A stretch of 64,000 nucleotides of DNA from Burkholderia cenocepacia (GTDB lineage: Bacteria; Pseudomonadota; Gammaproteobacteria; Burkholderiales; Burkholderiaceae): positions 744,001 through 808,000 of the forward strand of contig NZ_CP060041.1 in assembly GCF_014211915.1 (NCBI RefSeq), written 5' to 3'. Position 1 is the first letter of the stretch. Every line of letters starts with the position of its first letter. Both the position numbers and the translations under genes were made by a program. Shown piece after piece: positions 26,651-34,620 of this stretch. The notes beneath the pieces are model-generated. The model worked only from the letters and a program-made list of their open reading frames with translations. It searched no databases and had not been told where the DNA came from.

Positions 26651-27526
26651 TCAGCCGGCCCAGCCGCGCAGGAAATCGACCAGCAGCGCGTTCACGCGCT
26701 CGGGCTGCTCCTCGTGCGGCAGATGCCCGCACTGCGCGATCGGCTCGGCACGCAGGTGGGTCGCCATGCCTTCCCATACGGCCTTCATGTCGAACATCTT
26801 GCCCACCGCGTAGAAATCCTCGCCCCAGATCGCCATGGTCGGGCACGCGATCCTGACGTCCGCATCGACGAGGTCCTGCTGCACGTCTTCCGCGTTCGCG
26901 CGATAGTCGGCCAGCGCGCCGCGCACGGCCCCCGGGCGTCGGTACGCACGCACGTACGTGTCGAACGCATCGCCCGAGATCGCGTGCGGGTTGTAGCACC
27001 AGTCGGCGAAAAAGTAGCTGAGCCATTCGGCTTCCTTGTCGGCGATCAGCGCCTCCGGCAGGTCGGGCACCTGGTGGAACAGGAAGAACCAGTACGCGCG
27101 CGCCGTTTGCGCGGTCATGTTCTGCGCGACGATGCGCGTCGGCACGTTGTCCATCACGACGAGCCGCTCGACGCGTTCGGGGAAGTCCTTCGCGAAACGC
27201 GTCGCGACGCGTGCGCCGCGATCGTGGCCGACGAGCGCGATGCGCTCGATGCCGAGCGCATCGAGCAGCGCGGCGAGATCGCGCGCCATGTTGCGCTTGT
27301 CGTAGCCGGCCGCGGGCTTGTCGGTTTCGCCGTAGCCGCGCAGGTCGGGCACGATCACGCGATAGTGCCGCGCGAGCACCGGAATCTGGAAGCGCCATGC
27401 AAAACTGGTTTCGGGGAAGCCGTGCAGCAGCACGACGACGGACCCCGCGCCGGCATCGATGACGTGCTGGCGGATGCCGTTCGCCGTAATGGTGTGATGG
27501 GTGAGTGCGAGCGTGTCGGTCGTCAT
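26651..27526 (-). CDS. Alpha/beta hydrolase, haloacetate dehalogenase / epoxide hydrolase type
   Basis: A 291-residue enzyme starting MTTDTLALTHH. HGFPE (35-39) is the oxyanion loop. GHDRGARVATRF supplies nucleophile Asp102 with Arg103 and Arg106, the carboxylate-binding pair of fluoroacetate dehalogenases. CGHLPHEEQPE holds the catalytic histidine. Fluoroacetate dehalogenases bind halide through His-Trp-Tyr in the cap; here the matching segment reads YWFF (Tyr145-Trp146), so Trp stays and His is Tyr. A cap tyrosine is also used by epoxide hydrolases to open the ring. Both activities remain possible. It precedes the flavin monooxygenase on the same strand. Confidence 0.82.
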   Translation of the reverse strand: MTTDTLALTHHTITANGIRQHVIDAGAGSVVVLLHGFPETSFAWRFQIPVLARHYRVIVPDLRGYGETDKPAAGYDKRNMARDLAALLDALGIERIALVGHDRGARVATRFAKDFPERVERLVVMDNVPTRIVAQNMTAQTARAYWFFLFHQVPDLPEALIADKEAEWLSYFFADWCYNPHAISGDAFDTYVRAYRRPGAVRGALADYRANAEDVQQDLVDADVRIACPTMAIWGEDFYAVGKMFDMKAVWEGMATHLRAEPIAQCGHLPHEEQPERVNALLVDFLRGWAG

Positions 27527-27829
27527 GTGGGAATCCTGGTTCGATGCGGACGGTGCGCGATACGGCTCGCGTCCGATGCTGTCCGAGCATAGGCCACGCG
27601 ACGAACGTCGTGGCTGAATCGTTCTGAATCCCGATGTGAGGCGGCGGCGCGGCGGCCGGCTCGTCGGCGGTCGTCGCGCGCATGCGTCACCGCGCCGCAC
27701 CGCACGTTCAGAACGATTCAGTTCGCCGCCATGACTTTCAGGCCCGCCTTCCGTAGTCTTGTTCCCGAGCCGCCGCACGAGGCCGAAGCCCTTCGGCCGG
27801 TCCGGCCGGCGGCACAACCGGAACGGACC
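27527..27829. promoter_or_regulatory. Divergent promoter region with inverted 14-base repeats
   Basis: TGAATCGTTCTGAA at 27615-27628 recurs as its exact reverse complement at 27707-27720. Each copy contains two half-sites (CTGAAT or TTCAG) ten bases apart, one helical turn. The sites lie between the hydrolase gene (minus) and the first XapX-like gene (plus). Helical phasing and symmetry fit a LysR-type operator pair, but which regulator binds is unknown. Confidence 0.5.
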
Positions 27830-28066
27830 ATGCCTTACCTGATCTCGCCGGGAGCCCGCATCGCAGTCGGCCTCCTGCACCCCCTCGTGCGCGTGCAGTC
27901 GCCTGCGCCGCCGCTGACCGCGCTGGCGCGCCTGTTCGGCATCGTTGTCCGCAAGCATGCGATCCCGCTCGTGCCGGCGCCGTTGCGTGCGCTCGCCGCG
28001 CAGGTTCGCAATGCGCACACCATCGACACAACCGCGGAAGCCACGACATGCAGCCCGCGCAAGTAA
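27830..28066 (+). CDS. XapX-domain (DUF1427)-like small membrane protein, divergent copy
   Basis: Seventy-eight residues starting MPYLISPGARIAVG. The central VRVQSPAPPLTALARLFGIV matches the XapX core (V-x-SPAPP-x-IALVGLLG), but the second hydrophobic segment is degraded and the C-terminus is a longer polar tail. The last 19 bases overlap the start of the DUF1275 gene in another frame. XapX-domain proteins are tiny two-helix membrane proteins without established function. It is the least conserved of three copies within 4 kb. Confidence 0.6.
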   Translation: MPYLISPGARIAVGLLHPLVRVQSPAPPLTALARLFGIVVRKHAIPLVPAPLRALAAQVRNAHTIDTTAEATTCSPRK

Positions 28067-28785
28067 CGGCAGCGGGCGCGGCGGCCCCCGATCGCCTGCG
28101 GGGCGAGGATGTGTTCCTCGCATCGATCGCCGGCTACGTCGACACGCTCGGCTTCGTCGCGCTGTTCGGGCTCTTTACCGCGCACGTCACCGGCAACTTC
28201 ATCCTGATCGGCTCGGGCCTCGCCGGGGTCGGCCAGGGCCTCATGATCAAGTGGCTCGCGTTTCCGGCATTCATCGCTGGAATCGTGGCTGCCCGCGTGC
28301 TCGATCACCGGATGCGCGTGCGCGGGCATGGCGTGCGGGCGCGCTCGCTGTACGCACTGCAGACGATCCTGCTGGCCGGATTCATGGTCGCGGGCGTCGC
28401 GGCGTCGCCGATCGGCAGCGCCGATGCGCCCGCGACGATCGTCTGCGGGCTGCTGGGCGCGGCGGCAATGGGCGTGCAGAACGCGCACGGCCGGTTGACC
28501 GCGCGCACCGTCGTCGCGAATACCGTGATGACCGGAAACGTCACGCAGGCGGTCATCGATGCATTCGACTGGCTGGTGCCGATCGCCGCGCCGGCCGAAC
28601 GGGAAGCCGCGCGCGCGCGGCTGCGACGCACGTTGCCGCCGGTGGTCGGGTTCGCGCTCGGCGCGGGCGCCGGGGCGAGCGCCTACGTGTACGCCGGGTT
28701 CTGGACACTGGTGTTGCCACTCGCGGCGCTCGGTTTCCTCACCTGGCGCTCCGGCCGGATTGGCGAACCGTCCGCGTCGCGCTGA
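28048..28785 (+). CDS. DUF1275 (YoaK-like) family membrane protein
   Basis: A 245-residue integral membrane protein with about six helices. The opening IAGYVDTLGFVALFGLFTAHVTGNFILIGSG is the DUF1275 signature, and AAAMGVQNAHGRL plus MTGNVTQAVID in the second half repeat the motif. The family has no agreed function. It overlaps the upstream XapX-like gene by 19 bases, so the two are probably one transcript. It converges with the LysR gene at 28941. Confidence 0.85.
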   Translation: MQPAQVTAAGAAAPDRLRGEDVFLASIAGYVDTLGFVALFGLFTAHVTGNFILIGSGLAGVGQGLMIKWLAFPAFIAGIVAARVLDHRMRVRGHGVRARSLYALQTILLAGFMVAGVAASPIGSADAPATIVCGLLGAAAMGVQNAHGRLTARTVVANTVMTGNVTQAVIDAFDWLVPIAAPAEREAARARLRRTLPPVVGFALGAGAGASAYVYAGFWTLVLPLAALGFLTWRSGRIGEPSASR

Positions 28786-28940
28786 GTGTCGATTCTGCAC
28801 GCGGCGTCGGCTGCGTGCGCGACCGGGGCGGCGGCGAAGCTGCGCTGCGTTTCTTCATTTCCTTCAACGCCGATTTCGAGAACGGCTCGATGCAGGTCGG
28901 TCAGCGCGAGACCGCTCGACCGTTCGCAGAAAGCGCAGCG

Positions 28941-29849
28941 TCACGCGGGCGTGGTGAACCGGTCGACGAGGTCCGGGTGACCGAGCTGTTCGACCCACCA
29001 GCGGAGCGCGCGCCCGGCTTCGTCGGTGCGCCACGCGATATAGCAATGGGTCGTGTCGCGCATGCCGGTGACTTCCCGCGCGACAAGCCTGCCTTGCGCG
29101 ATCGCGGGCGCCGCGATGCAGTCCGGGAGCGTGCCTACCGCGAGTCCTTCGCATTGCGCGGCCAGTTTCGCCGCGAGCGTCGGCACCGCGAGATACGGTT
29201 GGCCAGCATCAACCGCGACCGACTGCGGCTGAAGCTCGCGGGACGTGTCGGAGATCACCGCGCCGCGATACTCGACGATCGACGCCATCGACAGCGGTTC
29301 GGGCAGTGCAGCGAGCGGATGGGTCGGAGCGACCGCGAATACGTGCCGGAGCGTGCCGATTGGCTGCGCCACGATGTCCGGCAGTTCCGGCGGCTCGCCC
29401 GCCGCGCCGACGATCAGATCGGCCCGCCGCGAGATCAGCGCATCCCAGGTGCCGCCGAGCACTTCGGTGGAGAATCGCAGCCGCGTGTCCATTTCAAGTG
29501 CGTAGAACGCGTGGACGTATGGCCACATCATGTCGAAGGGCAGTATCTCGGCGATGCAGACGCGAACTTCGGTTTCCCAACCTTGCTGCGCGCGCTGCGC
29601 TTTCCGTTCAAGCTGTTCGGCGGCATGAAGCAGACGACGGCCTTCCTCGACGACGACGCGGCCCGCGCGCGTGAGCTTCGCCCGACGCCCGCTGCGATCG
29701 AACAACGCGACGTCGAGATCGCTCTCGAGCTTTTGTACGAGATAGGTCAGTGCGGACGGCACGCGGTGCACCAACTCCGCCGCGTCGGCAAACGTACCGG
29801 TGCGGTCGATCGCGTCCAGTGCCTCGAGTGCTTCGAAAGACAGTTTCAT
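28941..29849 (-). CDS. LysR-family transcriptional regulator
   Basis: A 302-residue LysR protein. The start MKLSFEALEALDAIDRTG gives the usual distance to the helix-turn-helix (GTFADAAELVHRVPSALTYLVQKLE); the frame is open farther upstream but unsupported. The effector-binding domain begins near residue 90 (EVRVCIAEILPFDMMW), with the Trp/Gly-rich ending RALRWWVEQLGH. A downstream position from an XapX gene, and ATTCAG/CTGAAT half-sites in both flanking divergent gaps (27527-27829 and 30288-30593), make it the leading candidate regulator for the XapX, DUF1275, hydrolase and YcaC-like genes. The inducer is unknown. Confidence 0.87.
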   Translation of the reverse strand: MKLSFEALEALDAIDRTGTFADAAELVHRVPSALTYLVQKLESDLDVALFDRSGRRAKLTRAGRVVVEEGRRLLHAAEQLERKAQRAQQGWETEVRVCIAEILPFDMMWPYVHAFYALEMDTRLRFSTEVLGGTWDALISRRADLIVGAAGEPPELPDIVAQPIGTLRHVFAVAPTHPLAALPEPLSMASIVEYRGAVISDTSRELQPQSVAVDAGQPYLAVPTLAAKLAAQCEGLAVGTLPDCIAAPAIAQGRLVAREVTGMRDTTHCYIAWRTDEAGRALRWWVEQLGHPDLVDRFTTPA

Positions 29850-30008
29850 GACGAGTTTCGCTACGACAAGGGCATCAGGCGGTATCGCGCCGTCGAGCGA
29901 CACTCAATCCAATACTGTTCACAACGGTTCGTCATCCGACGTACCGAGGCACGCACGCATGTGCGCCGACGGCCGGGGCCGCCGCCGCGTTCGCTCGACG
30001 TCCGCCTG

Positions 30009-30287
30009 TCACGTCGGTGTCGATTCGCGGTGCTTCGCGGAAGCATCGGCGTGTGCGCCGGGCAGCGCGCCGAACATGTGCTGGCTGCACTTCGCATCGC
30101 GCCATGCGGTTCCCAGCCGGATGCCGTCGAACATCCGTCGCACCACGGGAAGAATCTGTTCGCCGGCCAGAATGCCGAGCAGGCCGACCAGGGCGATGGC
30201 GGGCGGCGCCGGCGATTGCACGCCGATCAGCGCGTAGACGACGCCGGCGAGGATGCCGGCGAGAAGCGAAGCAATGTACGGTTTCAT
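30009..30287 (-). CDS. XapX-domain (DUF1427) small membrane protein
   Basis: Ninety-two residues beginning MKPYIASLLAGILAGVVYALIG. It contains the intact XapX core VQSPAPPAIALVGLLGILAGEQILP, then a roughly 40-residue hydrophilic extension absent from the copy at 31449. Two hydrophobic helices suggest insertion in the inner membrane. It is transcribed toward the LysR gene (159-base gap) and divergent from the YcaC-like hydrolase. Confidence 0.75.
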   Translation of the reverse strand: MKPYIASLLAGILAGVVYALIGVQSPAPPAIALVGLLGILAGEQILPVVRRMFDGIRLGTAWRDAKCSQHMFGALPGAHADASAKHRESTPT

Positions 30288-30593
30288 GGGTCTGGAATGG
30301 AATGACGGCCGTTAAAAATATGGACAAATACCGGTCTGGCGTCGATCCGAAAGTCTTGGGCCAGCCTATCAGGTCTGCGCGTTCTTCGTGAGCCGATTCA
30401 ATGAAATTCAGATCTTTTCAGTCTGAATTCAGAGCGTGGTGAGAATCAGAACAATTAACTGGTGCGGTCGAAATTTCGCGTATTGAATGACGCAGGCCGA
30501 CTGCCGACGCTTCCGACATGGCGCATTGGATGCCTCGCGCATGCGTCGGCCAGGCAAGCCTCATTTTTCTCCGCGTCAAAGGACATCACCACC
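30288..30593. promoter_or_regulatory. AT-rich divergent promoter region with a 7-base inverted repeat
   Basis: This 306-base gap separates the XapX gene from the YcaC-like gene and is distinctly AT-rich. ATTCAGA (30406-30412) and TCTGAAT (30422-30428) form a perfect inverted repeat around nine bases, using the same ATTCAG half-site as the 27615-27720 sites. No gene is supported here. Confidence 0.5.
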
Positions 30594-31280
30594 ATGAGCA
30601 ATCCGAAGCTTGAAGTACTTACTCCGCACAACAGCCAGCTGATCTTCATCGACCAGCAGCCGCAGATGGCGTTCGGCGTGCAGTCGATCGATCGGCAGAT
30701 GCTGAAGAACAACGTCGTCGGGCTCGCGAAGGCCGCGAAGGTCTTCAACATCCCGACCACGATCACGACGGTCGAAAGCGAGAGCTTCTCGGGCCACACC
30801 TATCCCGAGTTGCTCGACGTGTTCCCGAACCAGAAGACGCTCGAACGCACGTCGATGAACTCGTGGGACGACCAGAAGGTGCGCGACGCGCTCGCCGCGA
30901 ACGGCCGCAAGAAAGTGGTCGTGTCGGGCCTGTGGACCGAAGTCTGCAATACGACGTTCGCGCTGTGCGCGATGCTCGAAGGCGACTACGAGATCTACAT
31001 GGTCGCCGACGCATCGGGCGGCACGACGCAGGCCGCGCACGATATCGCGATGCAGCGCATGGTCCAGGCCGGCGTCGTGCCGGTCACGTGGCAGCAGGTC
31101 CTGCTCGAATGGCAACGCGACTGGGCACGCCGCGAGACGTATGACGCGGTGATGGCGATCGCGAAGGAGCATTCGGGCGCCTACGGGATGGGCGTGGACT
31201 ACGCGTACACGATGCTCCACAAGGCACCGCAGCGCACCGCGACGCCGCACGAGTCGATTGCGCCCGTTCCGGCGAAGTAA
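30594..31280 (+). CDS. YcaC-like isochorismatase-family cysteine hydrolase
   Basis: A 228-residue cytosolic hydrolase starting MSNPKLEVL, with AAAGGA as ribosome site. QLIFIDQQPQMAF gives the catalytic Asp20, SGLWTEVCNT gives the nucleophile Cys118, and a basic residue at Arg85 probably fills the third position. DASGGTTQAAHDIAMQRMVQAG and VTWQQVLLEWQRDW are typical of the YcaC branch, which forms large rings and whose substrates are unknown. It is followed by an XapX gene and a broken amidohydrolase, suggesting a former amide- or imide-degrading unit. The family is firm, the substrate is not. Confidence 0.86.
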   Translation: MSNPKLEVLTPHNSQLIFIDQQPQMAFGVQSIDRQMLKNNVVGLAKAAKVFNIPTTITTVESESFSGHTYPELLDVFPNQKTLERTSMNSWDDQKVRDALAANGRKKVVVSGLWTEVCNTTFALCAMLEGDYEIYMVADASGGTTQAAHDIAMQRMVQAGVVPVTWQQVLLEWQRDWARRETYDAVMAIAKEHSGAYGMGVDYAYTMLHKAPQRTATPHESIAPVPAK

Positions 31281-31448
31281 GCGCGGACGACCGGCAACCG
31301 CCGATGCCGGTGCGGCGGGTTCGAGGTGAACGCGTCGCATGGGCTCCCTTGCCGCGGGCGGCGGACGTGACGAAACACGAATGTTGCCCGCGGCATGCGG
31401 GCAGAAACACAGCCCCCTGCATTTGAAATTGTCCGGGAGATTTATTGC

Positions 31449-31616
31449 ATGGAACCTTATCTGGTTTCCCTTGGCGCGGGTGTGTTGATCGGTGTGATTT
31501 ACAGCGCCATCAAGGTTCGCTCTCCCGCACCGCCGCTGATTGCGCTGGTCGGGTTGCTCGGCATGCTGATCGGCGTGCAGGCCTTACCCCCCGTGAAACA
31601 ACTCTTTGGCTTCTGA
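31449..31616 (+). CDS. XapX-domain (DUF1427) small membrane protein, minimal copy
   Basis: A 55-residue protein, MEPYLVSLGAGVLIGVIYSA followed by the full core VRSPAPPLIALVGLLGMLIG. It is the minimal two-helix XapX form. Its stop is 20 bases before the start of the degraded amidohydrolase gene, with an AAGAGG ribosome site in between, so it was probably co-transcribed with that gene. Role unknown. Confidence 0.8.
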   Translation: MEPYLVSLGAGVLIGVIYSAIKVRSPAPPLIALVGLLGMLIGVQALPPVKQLFGF

Positions 31617-31635
31617 TCAACAAGAGGTGATGCAT

Positions 31636-33494
31636 ATGACCGCAACCGTGACCCAACCGGATCTGATCCTGCATAACGGACGATTCACGACGCTCGATCG
31701 CGCGAACCCCGTCGCGACGGCGGTCGCGATTGCCGCCGGACGCTTCGTCGCGGTCGGCAGCGAAGCGGACGTGATGCCGCTCGCCGGCCGCGCGACGAAG
31801 GTGGTCGATCTCGGCGGCCGCGGCGTGCTGCCGGGTCTGATCGACAACCACTGCCACGTGATTCGTGGCGGACTGAACTACAACATGGAACTGCGGTGGG
31901 ACGGCGTGCCGTCGCTCGCGGTCGCGATGGAGATGCTCAAGCAGCAGGTCGCGATCACGCCCGCGCCGCAGATGCGCAGGCAACCCGACCGGCCTGCTGC
32001 TCGCGAACCCGAACGCGACGATCCTCTACGCGACGCTCGCGAAAGGCCCGAAGCTGCCGTTCGAGTATCAGTACAACTCGACGCGCCATTTCATGCGCGA
32101 ACTGAACCGCCTCGGTGTACTGGGTGATCGACGCGGGCGGCGGCTCGCAGAATTATCCCGCGATTACGAAGTGATCCGCAAGCTGCACGACGCGGGCGAG
32201 ATGACGATCCGGATCGCGTACAACCTGTTCACGCAGAAGCCGAACGCCGGAGAAGGAAGACTTCGTGAACTGGACGAAGAGCGTCAAGTACCACGACGGC
32301 ACCGACTACTTCCGCAACAACGGCGCGGGCGAGATGCTGGCGTTTTCCGCGGCCGACTTCGAAGACTTCCGCGTCGCGCGGCCGGACCTGCCCAACAGAT
32401 GGAGGACGACCTCGAAGGCGTCGTGCGCGTGCTCGCGGAAAACCGTTGGCCGTGGCGCATGCACGCGACCTATGACGAAACCATCAGCCGCGCGCTCGAC
32501 GTGTTCGAGAAGGTCAACGAGGACATCCCGCTCGCAGGGCTGAACTGGTTCTTCGATCACGCGAAACGATCACCGAGCAATCGATGGACCGGATCGCCGC
32601 GCTCGGGCGGCGGTATCGCGGTGCAGCACCGGATGGCGTACCAGGGCGAATATTTCGTCGAGCGCTACGGCGCGCAAGCCGCGGAGGCGACGCCGCCGTC
32701 GCGAAGATGCTCGCCAAGGGGCTCAAGGTGTCGGCCGGACGGACGCGACGCGCGTCGCGTCGTACAACCCGTGGTGTCGCTTGCATGGCTCGTGACCGCA
32801 AGACGGTCGCGGCCTGAGGATGTATCCGCAGCGCAACCTGCTTGATCGCGAAACCGCGCTGCGGATGGCCGAGTATGTGACGTGGTTCTCGAACGAGGAA
32901 GGCAAGAAAGGACGCATCGCGGCGGGCACTTGCGGACCTGGTCGTCCCGGATCGCGATTTTCGCGTGCGCGGAGGACGATCGCGGCACGACCGCGTTGCT
33001 GACGGTGGTCGACGGGAAGATCGTATGGGGCGCGGGGCCGTTCGCGTCGCACGACGCGCCGATCCCGCCGGCGATGCCGGACTGGTCGCCGGTGCGCGAG
33101 TTCGGCGCATGGCGGCTGGGTGCGACGCAGCGCGACGGCGCGCCGCTGCAACGCGCGGCGGCCGCCGCGATGTGCGCTTGCGCGAACGCGTTGCTGACGG
33201 TGGTCGACGGGAAGATCGTATGGGGCGCGGGGCCGTTCGCGTCGCACGACGCGCCGATCCCGCCGGCGATGCCGGACTGGTCGCCGGTGCGCGAGTTCGG
33301 CGGCTATGGCGGCTGGGGTGCGACGCAGCGCGACGGCGCGCCGCTGCAACGCGCGGCGGCCCGCGATGTGCGCTTGCGCGAACGAATGCAACGTTCACCA
33401 ACATGCGCACGCGGGCGCGTGGGGCCGCACGTTGCCGACGTCGGACGCGAAGGGTTTCTGGGGCGCGTTCGGGTGCTCGTGCTGGGCGGTTTGA
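31636..33494 (+). pseudogene. YtcJ-like amidohydrolase gene broken by many small indels
   Basis: The intact start MTATVTQPDLILHNGRFTT has a good ribosome site. Homology to the amidohydrolase at 48021 then continues to the expected ending GFWGAFGCSCWAV, but only by changing frame repeatedly. A gap of roughly 90 codons lies near 31975, with shifts near 32120, 32150, 32250, 32395, 32570, 32690, 32735 and 32940. Between shifts the protein is well conserved and keeps metal-binding residues: NHCH, MHATYDE, FFDHA and an Asp after the SAG strand. A 195-base duplication lies near the end. It is either a very young pseudogene or badly resolved sequence; as written it cannot give a working enzyme. Confidence 0.82.
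32993..33383 (+). repeat. 195-base imperfect tandem duplication in the broken amidohydrolase
   Basis: The segment starting GCGTTGCTGACGGTGG at 32993 repeats from 33188 to about 33383. The copies are identical over more than 100 bases, then differ by short indels (near 33104/33300, 33118 and 33165). It duplicates the C-terminal part of the pseudogene, covering the VVDGKIVWGAGPF strand. Confidence 0.85.
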
Positions 33495-33666
33495 TATCGC
33501 GTACCCGCCGCTTGCGACTCCCCGGCATGGGTCCGCACGCTGCCGCTCGCGGTGCGTGTCTTTCTTGCCTGTCGTCCGGGCCGCCCGGATGAGTCGCCTG
33601 CATCCCGCTGAATCAGAATCCGCGCGCGGCGCCACGCCACGCGCGTCACCATCAAGGAGAAAACCA

Positions 33667-34620
33667 ATGAGTTCATTCAACCTGCGCAACCTGCTGCGCA
33701 TGACCGCCGCGTCGTCGGCCGTGCTCGCCGCGCTGCTGGCCGGCGCGCCGGCGCTCGCCGACGAAACCCACCTCGACGACATCGCGTCGCCGGCCGCCGC
33801 GGCGCGCTCTCCCGCCATTGCGGTCGGCCCGCAGTACGACACGACGCACGTGTGCGTCGCCCCCGAAGACTTCGACCGCTTCACCGACAGCTTCGTCGCG
33901 ACCTTCGGCGGCAAGAAGTCGAAGCAGGGTGTGTTCCAGGTCACGCCGACGCCGAGCCAGACGATGTCGCAGCTCGTGCTGACGCCGGTCGGCACGATCT
34001 CGGTGTTCGGTTTCAAGACGCCGATCCCGTATCCGTTCTGCGAGGAACGCACCGGCTATCTCGTGACCGACATGGACGTCGCGGTGAAGTCGGCGCGCGA
34101 GCATGGCGCGGACATCGTCGTGTCGACGTTTCCCGATCCGATCGGACGCGACGCGATCGTTCGCTGGCCGGGCGGCGTGAACATGCAGCTGTACTGGCAT
34201 ACGCAGGCGCCGAACTACGACGCGCTGCAGACGGTGCCGGAGAATCGCGTGTACGTGTCGCCGGAAAGCGCGAGCAAGCTCGCACGCAACTTCGCCGCGT
34301 TCTCGCACGGCAAGATCGTGTCGGACGTGCGCCATGCGCCGGGCATCGAGATCGGCCGGCCGAACGATACGTACCGCCGCATTCGCATCGAATCGGGCTT
34401 CGGCAAGATGACCGTGCTCGCGACCGACGGTCACCTGCCGTACCCGTTCGGGCGTGAAATGACCGGCTACGAAGTGGCCGATCTCGCCGCGACGCTGAAG
34501 CAGGCCGAAGCCGCGGGCGTGACGGTGCTGGTGCCGCCGTTCAAGTCGGACGGCCGCGACGCGGCGCTCGTGCAGTTCCCGGGCGGCTACGTCGCCGAAA
34601 TCCACGCGCGGTCGAAATGA
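33667..34620 (+). CDS. Exported glyoxalase/VOC-fold protein
   Basis: A 317-residue protein starting MSSFNLRNLLRMTAASS, with an AAGGAG ribosome site and a signal peptide cleaved near ALADE. Two VOC-like halves follow, each with a similar motif: CEERTGYLVTDMDVAVKSA and GREMTGYEVADLAATLKQA. Each half ends in a glycine-rich strand (WPGGVNMQLYWH, FPGGYVAEIHA). Periplasmic members of this fold have no assigned reaction; metal-dependent lyase or ring-cleavage chemistry would be typical. Its stop overlaps the start of the outer-membrane channel gene (ATGA), so both act in the cell envelope from one transcript. Confidence 0.78.
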   Translation: MSSFNLRNLLRMTAASSAVLAALLAGAPALADETHLDDIASPAAAARSPAIAVGPQYDTTHVCVAPEDFDRFTDSFVATFGGKKSKQGVFQVTPTPSQTMSQLVLTPVGTISVFGFKTPIPYPFCEERTGYLVTDMDVAVKSAREHGADIVVSTFPDPIGRDAIVRWPGGVNMQLYWHTQAPNYDALQTVPENRVYVSPESASKLARNFAAFSHGKIVSDVRHAPGIEIGRPNDTYRRIRIESGFGKMTVLATDGHLPYPFGREMTGYEVADLAATLKQAEAAGVTVLVPPFKSDGRDAALVQFPGGYVAEIHARSK

